A program made the position numbers and the translations under genes. From Terriglobia bacterium (GTDB lineage: Bacteria; Acidobacteriota; Terriglobia; Terriglobales; Acidobacteriaceae), in NCBI GenBank assembly GCA_020072815.1, contig JAIQGE010000002.1, forward strand, positions 1 to 64,000: a DNA stretch of 64,000 nt. Reading direction: 5' to 3'. Numbering within the stretch: the stretch's first letter is position 1; every line of letters starts with the position of its first letter. Positions 33,580 to 42,613 of this stretch are shown here, in pieces. Below the pieces are notes generated by a model, which did no database searches, was not told the origin of the DNA, and saw only the letters and a program-made list of their open reading frames with translations.

Positions 33580-36117
33580 TTAGTTCTTCTTGTCCTTGTC
33601 CGGCGTCGGAGTCGGTTTGGGGGTCGACTGGGCTCCTGTATCCCTGCCGCGTCCCACGTCGCGATTGCCCTGTGCAGGCTGTTGCGCCGGCGGCGGAGTG
33701 TTGGTCACCGCGGGACGCCGCTCCTGCGCAGGCTGTTGCGCGGGCTGCTGCGCTGCCGGCGGAGGCTGCTGTGCCGCAGGCGGCTGGCTCCGGGGCGCCG
33801 GAGGTTGTGGAGGCGGCGGAGTGGCTGCCGGCCTGTTCCTGGTGTCAGGAACTCTGCGATCCACCTCTCCTCCTGGCAAGGTCGCGCCCGGTGGAGTCCG
33901 CGTTGGCGCCACAGTCGGCCGCGTTACAGCGGGTTGTTGCGGAGCGGGTTGTTGCGCTGCCGGTGGCTGGACCGCGGGTGGAGGTGGTGTCCGCGTCGGC
34001 GCCACAGTCGGGCGCGTTACAGCGGGTTGTTGCGGAGCGGGTTGCTGCACCGCCGGGGGCTGGACTGCCGCCGGAGGTGGAGTCCGCGTAGGTGTGCCCG
34101 GCTGACCGCCGGCATCCCGTCCGCGTCCTGGTTCGCGACCGCCCGGTGTGGGCTGTTGTGCTGCCGGCTGTTGCGGTGGCTGAACTGCAGCTGGCGGTGG
34201 AGTCCGCGCTGGCGCTACCGTCGGCCGCGTTATTGCAGGTTGTTGCGGCGGCGGTTGTTGTGCAGCAGGCGGCTGGACCACAGGTGGAGGTGGAGTCCGC
34301 GTAGGTACGCCCGGCTGTGCGCCCGGTTCCCGTCCGCGTCCTGGCTCACGACCCCTCGGCGTCGGCTGTTGCACCGCCGGCTGTTGCGCCGGTTGTTGTG
34401 TTGCGGGTGGCTGGGTTGCCGGAACCTGGTGCCCTCCTCCGGACAAGGGTTGTCCCGGAGCCGGAGTAGCTACCGGCCTCCCGGTGTCAGGCGCTCTGCG
34501 ACCACCGGCTTCTCCTGGCTGGCCTGCGGCCGGAGGAGTCCGTGTGGGTTGCGCCGCGCCTGGCTGAGTTCTGCCAAAATCCCTTCCGCGTCCCCCGCGA
34601 GTGTCCTGCGCAGGTTGCTGCGGTGCGGGCAGTTGCGCGCCCGGTCTTGCTAAACCGGGCTGTGTTCCCGGTCTTACAACGCCGGGCTGCGTTCCTGGTC
34701 TTGCGACACCGGGCTGTGTTCCAGGACGAATTACCCCACCCGGTTTGCCTTGCTCGAACCGCGGCCGCTCGGCTTGCACCGGCGGACGTGTCTGCGGCGT
34801 GCCGCCATGAATGGCGCGCACATCAGGCTTAACTTCAGGCTGCGCAATGACTCTTCCGCGTCCAATCTCACTCGGGTTCAGTCGCACCAGTTCCCGGTTC
34901 ACGGGCCGCGCGCTGCGGAAGGTTTCCGTGGACACCGCAGTCGGCGCCACGCGCTGGTATTGATAGCGGACGTTGCTCCTGTCCCGCACATTGATGTAGT
35001 TGTTGATGATGGTGACGTTCCTCACCGAAACGTTCGCCCTATTCACTTCGCGCAAGTACCCGTCACTGTGGCGATACGAAGGGAAGTACGGGTCTCTGGG
35101 TCCCAGCGGGAACCACACTGAGATGCCGGCGCGCGGTCCGCCCACGAAAGCCACCAGCGCCGGCGCGTAGATCGGACGCACCGCTACCGGGCCGGGACAC
35201 CATCCCCAGCGTGAGCCGATGAACACCCAGCGACCATAATGGAAGGGCGTAAATCCCCAGGGCTCTTCCGCAACCCAGGTCCAACCCCACGGCGCCACCC
35301 AGACCCAGCGTCCGTAGCGATACGGCGCCCAGTCGGCGGCCACAGTCGTGGGATACCAAATCTGTCCGTATTGAGACTCTGATTGCCAGCGTCCGTACTG
35401 GTCCAGATCAGAGTAGCCAGGAGAGTACGTGCTCACGTACTTGCGCGAATCGCCGCCCAGAAAGCGGCGGTCGCGGTCGCCCGACCATTGATCAAAATCG
35501 TCGTTGCCCGGCGCTGACACCCACTGCAACTCCGCTTGGTCCGTGCCGGTGAGCTGCAACGCCTGGCCGCTTTGCACCACCTCGGAAAAGCCGTTGCCGT
35601 TGACTTCCAGCTCTCCGCTGGTGACCACGATCAGCGTCATGTTGTCGTCAGGATAAGTCTCGATGCGGTAACTGCCCGCGCGCAAAATGGTCAGCGACGC
35701 GTTGGCCGTATCAATCGCAATCGCGTTTCCCTCGCGAATGTCAAAAACCCGGATGCGCAGCGTGCCTTGCGCCAGACCCATTTGCAGCAGCTCATCCGTC
35801 AGGTTGGTGGCCGTTATGTCGGTGTCGGTGGAAAGACGAATGGCGATGTTGCCGGTTTCCAGTTCCGCCCGCCCGTCCCGGTCGGTGTAGATGCGGTCGC
35901 CCGTGGTGAGCGGATAGTTCAGTGATGCCTGGCTCCACTGGTCTTCACCGGCAGGCTGGAATGAGACGTTGCCGCTCATAAAACTGAGCCGGGCTACGCG
36001 GCCCGGCGGATCGCCTTCATCGGCCAGCAGCGGCGATGCCAGTAGCATGATTGCGGCGAGAGCCATAACGGACAAACAAATCTTGCGGGCGTGCTTAAGA
36101 ACATCGGCAGTTTTCAC
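33580..36117 (-). CDS. DUF6600/FecR-domain protein with long Pro/Gln repeats
   Basis: An 845-aa exported protein. GTG 36117 with AGAGGTGG upstream gives a standard signal peptide (VMALAAIMLLASPLLADE); the frame runs to 36171. Residues ~40-200 are FecR-like (GRVARLSFMSGNVSFQPAGE, then RAELETGNIAIRLS). Next is the Trp/Tyr-rich DUF6600 block (YGRWVWVAPWGWTWV, then GFTPFHYGRWVF). The C-terminal half is disordered: PGTQPGV repeats, then 31-residue repeats built on RPTVAPTRTPPP and REPGRGR modules. An envelope or surface role is likely. The repeats are repeated in DNA too, so copy number may vary. Confidence 0.88.
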   Translation of the reverse strand: MKTADVLKHARKICLSVMALAAIMLLASPLLADEGDPPGRVARLSFMSGNVSFQPAGEDQWSQASLNYPLTTGDRIYTDRDGRAELETGNIAIRLSTDTDITATNLTDELLQMGLAQGTLRIRVFDIREGNAIAIDTANASLTILRAGSYRIETYPDDNMTLIVVTSGELEVNGNGFSEVVQSGQALQLTGTDQAELQWVSAPGNDDFDQWSGDRDRRFLGGDSRKYVSTYSPGYSDLDQYGRWQSESQYGQIWYPTTVAADWAPYRYGRWVWVAPWGWTWVAEEPWGFTPFHYGRWVFIGSRWGWCPGPVAVRPIYAPALVAFVGGPRAGISVWFPLGPRDPYFPSYRHSDGYLREVNRANVSVRNVTIINNYINVRDRSNVRYQYQRVAPTAVSTETFRSARPVNRELVRLNPSEIGRGRVIAQPEVKPDVRAIHGGTPQTRPPVQAERPRFEQGKPGGVIRPGTQPGVARPGTQPGVVRPGTQPGLARPGAQLPAPQQPAQDTRGGRGRDFGRTQPGAAQPTRTPPAAGQPGEAGGRRAPDTGRPVATPAPGQPLSGGGHQVPATQPPATQQPAQQPAVQQPTPRGREPGRGREPGAQPGVPTRTPPPPVVQPPAAQQPPPQQPAITRPTVAPARTPPPAAVQPPQQPAAQQPTPGGREPGRGRDAGGQPGTPTRTPPPAAVQPPAVQQPAPQQPAVTRPTVAPTRTPPPPAVQPPAAQQPAPQQPAVTRPTVAPTRTPPGATLPGGEVDRRVPDTRNRPAATPPPPQPPAPRSQPPAAQQPPPAAQQPAQQPAQERRPAVTNTPPPAQQPAQGNRDVGRGRDTGAQSTPKPTPTPDKDKKN
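33885..34310. repeat. 93-bp coding repeats within the DUF6600 gene
   Basis: About three copies of a 93-bp unit coding for a 31-residue Pro/Gln module (RPTVAPTRTPPP...QQPA), two adjacent (from ~33890 and ~33984) and one from ~34198, interleaved with REPGRGR-type modules. Confidence 0.75.
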
Positions 36118-36462
36118 GTGCCACCTCTTCTCTTGGTCCACAAATCTTGGTTCACTCATCTTTGAGTTCACAAGTTTTGCTTTAATAAGCTTGATGTAAC
36201 GGATCGTGGTCTTTTGACCTGGGTTCCCTTTAACTTAGATGCGGTTTCGCGGCGTTTTGGCAATGCCGAAAACCTTGTGTTCAATGAATATCGCTACCCA
36301 CTAATGCCAACACTGCGAGATTCGGCAAGTTTCGGAAGGATGCGCATGCTTGCGGTTAAGTTTGGTGGAGAAAGCTTGGCCTTTCCTTACAAAGCAGGCT
36401 TAGGCTCATCAGAGTCGCCCGACTGAACCGAGTCGGCGTCACACTTTCAGCGTGATAAAGGT

Positions 36463-37374
36463 TCACAGGTCGGAGACTGACGCGGTGACCGCTTCCAGCA
36501 GCCCGACTTCAGCGGCAACTTGCTGGAGCTTGCTGCGCGTATCTTTTTTCACCGGGACCATGGGCAGGCGAAAGACTTCTTCAATCCGTCCCATCATCGC
36601 CAGCACGGTCTTGACCGGCATGGGGTTCGATTCCAAAAAGTTGGCCTGCATCAGCGGCAGGAATTTGCGATGAATCTCTCGCGCCGTCTTCCAATCGTTG
36701 TTCAGCGCCGCGCGGGCGATGTCCGACATTTCTTTGGGGATCTCATTCGACGCCACGGAGATGATGCCCACGCCGCCCAGCGAGATCACCGGCAGCGTGA
36801 CCGCGTCATCGCCGGAGAAGACCAGAAAGCTATCGGGAACGTGGTTGAACACTTCTGCAATCTGGCTGATGTTGCCGCTGGCTTCCTTCACCGCGATGAT
36901 GTTCCCCAACTTGGCCAGACGTCCCAGCGTGGCCGGCTCAATGTTGGCGGCCGTGCGTCCCGGAACGTTGTACAGCACCAGCGGCTTGTCCACCGCTTCG
37001 GCAATGGCTTTGAAGTGCTGGTACTGGCCTTCCTGCGTGGGCTTGTTGTAATAGGGTGACGCCGTCAGGATGGCGTCCACGCCTTTGCGCTTGTTCAGTT
37101 CGCGGGCTTTGGCGACTGCGTCCGCGGTGTCGTTCGACGTGGCCCCGGCCACAATCGGCACGCGCCCCGCGGCCACTTCAATCGTAATATCAATGACCCG
37201 CAGCCATTCTTCTTTGCTCAGCGTGGGCGTCTCGCCCGTGGTCCCGCAGGGGACCAGGAAATGGATCCCCGATTCAATCTGCCACTCGACCAGGCGCCCC
37301 AGCTTTTGCTGGTCAATCGTTTGGTCCTGGCGGAACGGAGTAACAAGCGCGGTGCCGCAACCCTGGAGTTTCAT
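36463..37374 (-). CDS. dapA: 4-hydroxy-tetrahydrodipicolinate synthase DapA
   Basis: A 303-aa (beta/alpha)8 aldolase from ATG 37374 (MKLQGCGTALVTPF), the normal family length; the frame extends upstream through repeats. It condenses pyruvate with aspartate semialdehyde at the branch to lysine/DAP. The GTTGE motif (VPCGTTGETPTLS), the tyrosine in YNVPGRT and the Schiff-base lysine in AVKEASGN are all present. It lies downstream of dapB on the same strand, with a four-helix-bundle gene between. Confidence 0.97.
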   Translation of the reverse strand: MKLQGCGTALVTPFRQDQTIDQQKLGRLVEWQIESGIHFLVPCGTTGETPTLSKEEWLRVIDITIEVAAGRVPIVAGATSNDTADAVAKARELNKRKGVDAILTASPYYNKPTQEGQYQHFKAIAEAVDKPLVLYNVPGRTAANIEPATLGRLAKLGNIIAVKEASGNISQIAEVFNHVPDSFLVFSGDDAVTLPVISLGGVGIISVASNEIPKEMSDIARAALNNDWKTAREIHRKFLPLMQANFLESNPMPVKTVLAMMGRIEEVFRLPMVPVKKDTRSKLQQVAAEVGLLEAVTASVSDL

Positions 37375-37433
37375 GATCGCTTCATAGCATAACAAAGGTT
37401 CCTCGCCTGGAGATAGATTGTCGCGAGGCGCAG

Positions 37434-37474
37434 AATCGGAAGATCGGGGCAGCGGATCATCGGGCCATCGGAGA
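37434..37474. repeat. Phrase repeat, ATCGG type (left flank of four-helix gene)
   Basis: Near-tandem ATCGG words (AATCGGAAGATCGGGG, then CGGATCATCGGGCCATCGG). Roughly inverted relative to 37880-37920 on the other side of the four-helix-bundle gene. Confidence 0.65.
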
Positions 37475-37493
37475 CCAGGGCCAAATTCCTCAG

Positions 37494-37850
37494 CTATTGC
37501 CTGAGTGTTCGCCAAGACGCTGCAAACAGCGCCAACAGTTGGTTTGCTTCGTCGAGCAAATCTCTTAGTCTTGCAGGTTTAGTGATGCCGCTCTCGCCCA
37601 GCAGTTCCAGCCACAGTACCGTCTCATCAGCTTCTTCAATGACGATTCCGAGCTTGGCGGTGAACTCCGCTTTGGAACGCCCTCGACCGGCGGCTCGATA
37701 GTTTGCGGCTATGCTGGTGGCTGATCGCAATACTTGGCGAGCGATGACGTCGGCTTCGCGGCTACGCGGAAGAGCCTGCGTCATGCGAATGATCCGTAGC
37801 GCAAAGGCCTTTGTCCGCTGCTTGAGTTGATGGTGCTGGTCGAGGCTCAT
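37494..37850 (-). CDS. Four-helix-bundle protein (23S rRNA IVS type)
   Basis: A 118-aa protein from ATG 37850 (MSLDQHHQLKQRTK). The family pattern is clear: RTKAFALRIIRMTQ, then ARQVLRSATSIAANYREA-like text (YRAAGRGRSKAEF) and a final helix DEANQLLALFAASW. Members are encoded in 23S rRNA intervening sequences, beside diversity-generating reverse transcriptases (Avd), or as chromosomal orphans. No reverse transcriptase is near. It splits the dapB-dapA gene pair and is flanked by inverted phrase repeats, suggesting arrival as a small cassette. Confidence 0.88.
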   Translation of the reverse strand: MSLDQHHQLKQRTKAFALRIIRMTQALPRSREADVIARQVLRSATSIAANYRAAGRGRSKAEFTAKLGIVIEEADETVLWLELLGESGITKPARLRDLLDEANQLLALFAASWRTLRQ

Positions 37851-37879
37851 GGCTGGCCATTCTAATACGCAAGGCAATC

Positions 37880-37920
37880 TTCCGATGATCCGATGACCCG
37901 ATCTCCCGATGACCCGATCG
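37880..37920. repeat. Phrase repeat, CCGAT type (right flank of four-helix gene)
   Basis: CCGATGATCCGATGACCCGA followed by TCTCCCGATGACCCGATCG: five near-tandem CCGAT(G) words ending at the dapB stop. Confidence 0.7.
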
Positions 37921-38601
37921 TTAGAGCTGATCTACGATCTCCGGAAACTCATAAAATCCCGTTTTGCCCTGGATCCACTCCGCGGCGCGCACCGCGCCTT
38001 CAGCAAAGCCCAGGCGGTTTTTCGCGTCATGCGTGAGCAGGATCGTGTCGTTGGCTGAGTCCAGCATCACCAGGTGCATGCCCACGGTCTCGCCTTCACG
38101 CACGGAAGCCACTTCAACTTTCTGCCCTGAGCCGGACTCCAGGATCTTCTGCAGCGTCACCGCGGTGCCGGAAGGCTTGTCTTTCTTGTGGACGTGGTGC
38201 CGCTCCACGATGCTGCCGCGATAATGGTTTTTCAAGATGGGCGCAATCGCCTGCACGGCCTTGAAGAAAAAATTCATGCCGATGGAAAAATTCGATCCGT
38301 AGAGCAGCGCCGCTTTGCGTTCTTTCACCAGCTCGCGGACTTTCTCCATGTGCTGGTACCACCCCGTGGTGCCGACTACCATCGGCACTCCGCTCTCCAC
38401 GCAGCGAATCACGTTGGCGATGACCGCGTGCGGCGCGGTGAAGTCTACCACCACGTTCATTTTCTTAAGCAGTTCCGGCGTCAGCCCGCGGCCGTCCTGG
38501 TTGTCCTGGCTGGCCAGCGAAGTTACTTCATGGCCGCGCTCTCTGGCCACGTCCGCCACCAGCGCGCCCGTCTTGCCGCGTCCTAGAACCAGAATTTGCA
38601 A
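37921..38601 (-). CDS. dapB: 4-hydroxy-tetrahydrodipicolinate reductase DapB
   Basis: A 226-aa NAD(P)H-dependent reductase, second enzyme of the lysine/DAP branch. The nucleotide-binding start is short (MQILVLGRGKTGALVADVA), the catalytic motif ERHHVHKKDKPSGTA is intact, and VVGTTGW and LLYGSNFSIGMNFF are typical. It is ~40 residues shorter than the Escherichia coli enzyme, mostly in the N-terminal fold, as in several Acidobacteria. It is 70 bases downstream of lysC on the same strand. Confidence 0.95.
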   Translation of the reverse strand: MQILVLGRGKTGALVADVARERGHEVTSLASQDNQDGRGLTPELLKKMNVVVDFTAPHAVIANVIRCVESGVPMVVGTTGWYQHMEKVRELVKERKAALLYGSNFSIGMNFFFKAVQAIAPILKNHYRGSIVERHHVHKKDKPSGTAVTLQKILESGSGQKVEVASVREGETVGMHLVMLDSANDTILLTHDAKNRLGFAEGAVRAAEWIQGKTGFYEFPEIVDQL

Positions 38602-38671
38602 ACCAGTCCTCTCTGTCCATCAGCTTTGTTCGGCTTCACCTGCGCAGCGCCAGCGGAGCACACAAAAAAGC

Positions 38672-40045
38672 TCACGCAAACACCGCTGGGTCCACATCGG
38701 TAAAAAACACCTGATGCAGCCGTGAGACTACTTGCGGCACGTCCGCCTCGTCAATCACAAAGCTGATGTTGATCTCCGACGCGCCCTGGGAAATCATCTG
38801 GATGTTGACGTCTGGAATCGCGCCAAAAACTTTCGCGGCGATTCCCGGCGTGTTGCGTATGTTCTCGCCCACCAGGCACACAATCGCCTTGCGGCCGTCA
38901 TATTTAACGTCCGCCAGCTTGCCCAGGTCGGCGGCGATGGCGGCAATAGACTCGTTCGAATCCACCGTCACCGAAACGCTGACCTCGGATGTGGAAACCA
39001 TGTCCACCGGGCAGCGATGGTTGGCGAATACCTCAAAAATGCTTTTCAAAAAGCCGTGAGCCATCAACATGCGCGTGGCTACCACGTCCACCACGGTTAT
39101 GCGTTTCTTGGCGGCAATGGCTTTGAAGATGTTTTTGCTCTTGGGCGCGGTGGCGGTGATGCGCGTGCCTTCGCATTTGGGATTACGCGAATTCAGGATC
39201 AGCACCGGAATATTCTTCTGAATGGCCGGCAGCAGCGTGGCCGGATGCAGGACTTTCGCCCCGAAATACGCCAGCTCCGCCGCCTCTTCAAAACTAATGT
39301 TCTTGATCCGCCGCGCCTGAGGGCACAGGCTGGGGTCGGTGGTCATCATGCCGTCCACGTCCGTCCATATCTCAATGCGCGTGGCGTCCAGCCCCGCCCC
39401 CACAATGGCCGCGCTGAAATCGGACCCGCCGCGCCCCAGCGTGGTGCCAATGCCTTCCCGTGTTGCGCCGATGAAGCCGCCCATCACCGGCACCCGGCCG
39501 CGTTCCAGCAGCGGCTTCACCGTTTCCACCAGGCGCGAGTTGGTCTCTTCAAATTGCGGAATGGCCTTGCTGAACGTGTCGTCGGTTACGATGCAGCGGC
39601 GCGAATCCACGTGCGTGGCGTCAATGCCGCGCTGCGAAAACGCCGCCGCAGCAATCTTGGACGATACCCGCTCGCCAAAGCCCGCGATGGCGTCCGTGGT
39701 GCGGGCCGTCAACTCGCCCACCGCCACCACGCCGCGCAACAGCTCGTCCAGGCTGTTGAAGTCGGCGTCAAGCTCCGGCGCAATCTGCTCAAAGGCGTGC
39801 GTGCCCAGCAGGTCCACGGCGGTGTTGTAGTGGCGCTCGCGCGCCGCACGGGAGAGTTCCAGCGCTTTTGCGCGATCTCCGGCGCCGGCGGCGGAGGCCA
39901 TGGCCAGCAACTGGTCAGTGATTTTCGCCAGCGCGCTCACCACCACCACGGGTTTTTCCTTCAGCCGTTCGCGCACGATGGCCGCCACGCGGTCAATCGC
40001 CTGCGCGTCTTGCACGGAGGTCCCGCCGAACTTCATCACGATCAT
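38672..40045 (-). CDS. lysC: Aspartate kinase LysC
   Basis: A 457-aa kinase phosphorylating aspartate, the first step to lysine, threonine and methionine. The start MIVMKFGGTSVQDAQ is the nucleotide-binding motif, GGFIGATREGIGTTLGRGGS is the substrate loop, and the C-terminal ~150 residues carry paired ACT regulatory domains (MVSTSEVSVSVTVD). Feedback control by lysine or threonine is therefore likely. It sits between asd (22 bases upstream) and dapB. Confidence 0.97.
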   Translation of the reverse strand: MIVMKFGGTSVQDAQAIDRVAAIVRERLKEKPVVVVSALAKITDQLLAMASAAGAGDRAKALELSRAARERHYNTAVDLLGTHAFEQIAPELDADFNSLDELLRGVVAVGELTARTTDAIAGFGERVSSKIAAAAFSQRGIDATHVDSRRCIVTDDTFSKAIPQFEETNSRLVETVKPLLERGRVPVMGGFIGATREGIGTTLGRGGSDFSAAIVGAGLDATRIEIWTDVDGMMTTDPSLCPQARRIKNISFEEAAELAYFGAKVLHPATLLPAIQKNIPVLILNSRNPKCEGTRITATAPKSKNIFKAIAAKKRITVVDVVATRMLMAHGFLKSIFEVFANHRCPVDMVSTSEVSVSVTVDSNESIAAIAADLGKLADVKYDGRKAIVCLVGENIRNTPGIAAKVFGAIPDVNIQMISQGASEINISFVIDEADVPQVVSRLHQVFFTDVDPAVFA

Positions 40046-40067
40046 CGGCGTGCCTCGGCTGGCGCGC

Positions 40068-41123
40068 TCAACCCAGATATCCTTGCGCTTTGAGCAGCTC
40101 GCCGTTCAGGATGGCCGCGCCGGCAGCGCCACGAATCGTATTGTGGGAAAGCACGGTGAATCGCCAGTCAAAAATGTTGCAGGGACGCAGCCGCCCCACC
40201 ACGGCCGACATGCCGCGTCCGCGATCGCGGTCCAGGCGGGGCTGCGGCCGGTCCGGCGCGGGATCGTAGATCACCGGCTGCTCCGGCGCTGTGGGCAGCT
40301 TCAGTTTCTGCGGCAGGCAGCGAAATTCGTTCCACGTGCGGATGATCTCTTCGGCTTCCGCTGACTGGCGCAGCTTGACGGACACCGACTCCATGTGCCC
40401 ATCTTCCACCGCCACGCGATTGCAATGCGCGCTCAGCGCGATCTCCGCCGGGATTACACCTGAGCCGCCCAGCGATCCCAGCAGTTTGCGCGATTCCGCT
40501 TCCAGCTTGGGTTCCTCGCCGGCGATGTAGGGAATCACGTTGCCCAGTATGTCCAGCGACGGCACGCCCGGATATCCCGCGCCGCTCACCGCTTGCATCG
40601 TCGCGACGAACACTTTGTCCACGCCCCATCGGCGATGCAGCGGCCCCAGGGCCAGCACCAGCCCAATGGCCGAGCAGTTGGGATTGGTCACCATGAAGCC
40701 GCCGTTTTTCTTGTACCACTTCTGCCGCTTGATCAATTCGGTGTGGTCGGCGTTCACTTCCGGGACCACCAGCGGAACGTCTTCCGCCATGCGGAACGCG
40801 CTGGAATTGGAAACCACGGCGCATCCCGCTTCGGCGAAGGCCGGCTCAATCTCGCGCGCGGCCGCCGCATCCAGGGCGGCAAAGATCAGCTTGGGCGTGT
40901 CTTGCGCGGGAGCCGCAGCGTTGACCGTGAGTTCCGCCACGGCCTGCGGAATCGGCGTGCTCAGCCGCCAGGTGGCGGCTTCAGAGTATTTCTTGCCGGC
41001 CGAGCGGTCCGATGCCGCCAGCCACGCAACTTCAAACCAGGGATGTGATTCCAGCAGCTGGATGAAGCGCTGTCCTACGGTGCCGGTGGCGCCGAGAATG
41101 CCAACTGGAATCTTGGTGGTCAT
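40068..41123 (-). CDS. asd: Aspartate-semialdehyde dehydrogenase, archaeal/fungal type
   Basis: A 351-aa NADPH enzyme reducing aspartyl phosphate. The nucleotide-binding site is GILGATGTVGQRF. The catalytic cysteine is in VTNPNCSAIGLVLAL and the histidine in IALSAHCNRVAVEDGH. These flanks, with MQAVSGAGYPGV, match the class found in archaea and fungi rather than the E. coli-type enzyme. It begins the asd-lysC-dapB minus-strand operon; no lysine riboswitch is seen in the 155 bases upstream. Confidence 0.95.
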   Translation of the reverse strand: MTTKIPVGILGATGTVGQRFIQLLESHPWFEVAWLAASDRSAGKKYSEAATWRLSTPIPQAVAELTVNAAAPAQDTPKLIFAALDAAAAREIEPAFAEAGCAVVSNSSAFRMAEDVPLVVPEVNADHTELIKRQKWYKKNGGFMVTNPNCSAIGLVLALGPLHRRWGVDKVFVATMQAVSGAGYPGVPSLDILGNVIPYIAGEEPKLEAESRKLLGSLGGSGVIPAEIALSAHCNRVAVEDGHMESVSVKLRQSAEAEEIIRTWNEFRCLPQKLKLPTAPEQPVIYDPAPDRPQPRLDRDRGRGMSAVVGRLRPCNIFDWRFTVLSHNTIRGAAGAAILNGELLKAQGYLG

Positions 41124-41240
41124 GGAGTTCTAAGAGTGTGATTTTAGCATTGAGGAAGATGCAATTAGCATTCAGCACTCAGCCCGACCGTTAAGTTTTC
41201 GGCGATGGGACGATTCGGCGTTTCAACAGAGTACGATCGC

Positions 41241-41276
41241 AAATTACCCGATTACCAAATTACCCAATTACCAATC
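41241..41276. repeat. Intergenic phrase repeat, ATTACC type
   Basis: AAATTACCCGATTACC then AAATTACCCAATTACC: four near-tandem ATTACC words between asd and the secreted-protein gene. Confidence 0.65.
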
Positions 41277-41278
41277 TT

Positions 41279-42019
41279 CTAGTCCCTCACCACCTCAACG
41301 TTGTTCGCAGGGACGGCCATCTTCATGACTTTGTAGTCGTCGCCCACCCACAGCATCCATACGATACCTTCTGATTCCATTCTGACTTTGTTGACCTCCT
41401 GCTCCACGCCTTTCACCAGCAGCTTGTCGCGGCCAACCAGCTCCACCGACACGCTGGCGGCCACGTGCTGCTGCGGCACCAGGATGCCAAAGCTGCTGGG
41501 TCCGCACAGGCGCTCGTTGTTTTTCAGCAGGCAGCCGGTGGCCAGGTAGCGCCAAACCAGGATTTCCCGATGGGAGAAGAAGTTGTCGTCCAGGATCACC
41601 GTGGAAAGCGGCAGAACGTGGGGCACGTCCATCTTTTTCTGGTCGGCCGGGACCACGTGCTCCACCAGCAACTGGTCCTTGGCTTCCACGCTGGATTCTT
41701 CTTTCTGCGGCAACGTGGACCGCCAGTTGTAAGAGCGCAGCTCGCCCTTGGCGGTAATCTGCATCTCCGAAGTCTGTGTGGCCTTGAATTTCCCGTCGTC
41801 CACTTTGATTTCAGATGTGGCTACGCTCAGGTCAGCGCGCTGCTCGATATGAAATGTCTCCGTGCCCACGCGTTTGCCGCTCATAAAGATGCCAAAGCTG
41901 CCCGCATCCACCACTTTGCTTCCGGTGGTCTTCTTGTCCTTCTGGTCGGAGGCGCTGAGAAACGTCGCCGTGGCCGTTAGCGTCATGGCGAGTAGCACGA
42001 TGTTGATGGACCTTTTCAT
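41279..42019 (-). CDS. Secreted protein, unknown
   Basis: A 246-aa exported protein from ATG 42019, whose ATGA overlaps the aroK stop. Signal peptide SINIVLLAMTLTATATFLSA. The body is beta-rich: GSFGIFMSGKRVGTETFHIE, then DVPHVLPLSTVILDDNFFSH and MESEGIVWMLWVGDDYKVMK. The opening GKRVGTETF is shared with other exported Acidobacterial proteins I recall, possibly of DUF3108-like type, but I assign no function. Confidence 0.75.
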   Translation of the reverse strand: MKRSINIVLLAMTLTATATFLSASDQKDKKTTGSKVVDAGSFGIFMSGKRVGTETFHIEQRADLSVATSEIKVDDGKFKATQTSEMQITAKGELRSYNWRSTLPQKEESSVEAKDQLLVEHVVPADQKKMDVPHVLPLSTVILDDNFFSHREILVWRYLATGCLLKNNERLCGPSSFGILVPQQHVAASVSVELVGRDKLLVKGVEQEVNKVRMESEGIVWMLWVGDDYKVMKMAVPANNVEVVRD

Positions 42020-42567
42020 TGCTTTACCTCCGGCTTGCCGGCGGCGAGAAGACGTTCGATTTCTTCCGCCACTTGTTCCACTGATTTGCCCATGGTGTCC
42101 ACGCGGTGTTGCGCCAGTTGGTAAGCGGAACGCCGTTCTGCAAAAAGTCTGCTGAAGGTTGCCGCGTCCCGCGCCAAAGGACGCACGTTGCCGCCTTCCT
42201 GGCAGCGGCGGCGCAATTCCTCCAGCGGCGCTTCCAGCAAGACTGTTGCCGCCCCGGAGCGCTCCAGCGCGGCGCGGTTGGCGGGTTGCACAAACGCTCC
42301 GCCGCCCAGCGCTAACACCAGATCGCCCGGCATGTCGGAATCTTGCAGTAGTTCGCGCAGAGCGGCGCTCTCCGCCTTGCGGAAGCCTGCCTCTCCGCGG
42401 TCGGCAAAGATCGCCGCAACGGTTTGCTGTTCGCGGGTTTCAATGATGTTGTCCAAATCGCAGAAATTCCATTCCAGCCGCGCGGCGAGCGCGCGTCCCA
42501 CGCTGGTCTTGCCCGCGCCCATGAACCCGATGAGGACAACACGCCGGGTTGGCTCAGAGCGGGCCAT
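42016..42567 (-). CDS. aroK: Shikimate kinase AroK
   Basis: A 183-aa P-loop kinase phosphorylating shikimate in aromatic amino acid synthesis. Walker A GFMGAGKTSVGRALA, the shikimate-binding DLDNIIE, FRKAESAALREL and the GGGAF motif are present, and the lid has RPLA. Normal family length. Co-transcribed with the secreted-protein gene downstream through a 4-base overlap. Confidence 0.96.
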   Translation of the reverse strand: MARSEPTRRVVLIGFMGAGKTSVGRALAARLEWNFCDLDNIIETREQQTVAAIFADRGEAGFRKAESAALRELLQDSDMPGDLVLALGGGAFVQPANRAALERSGAATVLLEAPLEELRRRCQEGGNVRPLARDAATFSRLFAERRSAYQLAQHRVDTMGKSVEQVAEEIERLLAAGKPEVKQ

Positions 42568-42613
42568 CTAAGGACAAAGGCAAAAATGTTTCCTGGCGGC
42601 GTGGCCGCGCGTT

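Noticed and set aside
37434-37920. Diversity-generating retroelement (Avd-like gene)
   Set aside because: No reverse transcriptase, template repeat or variable repeat nearby; only the four-helix protein is present.
38732-40093. 453-codon plus-strand frame opposite lysC
   Set aside because: It mirrors a certain gene, is rich in Arg/His/Gly with no domain, and arises from third-position GC bias.
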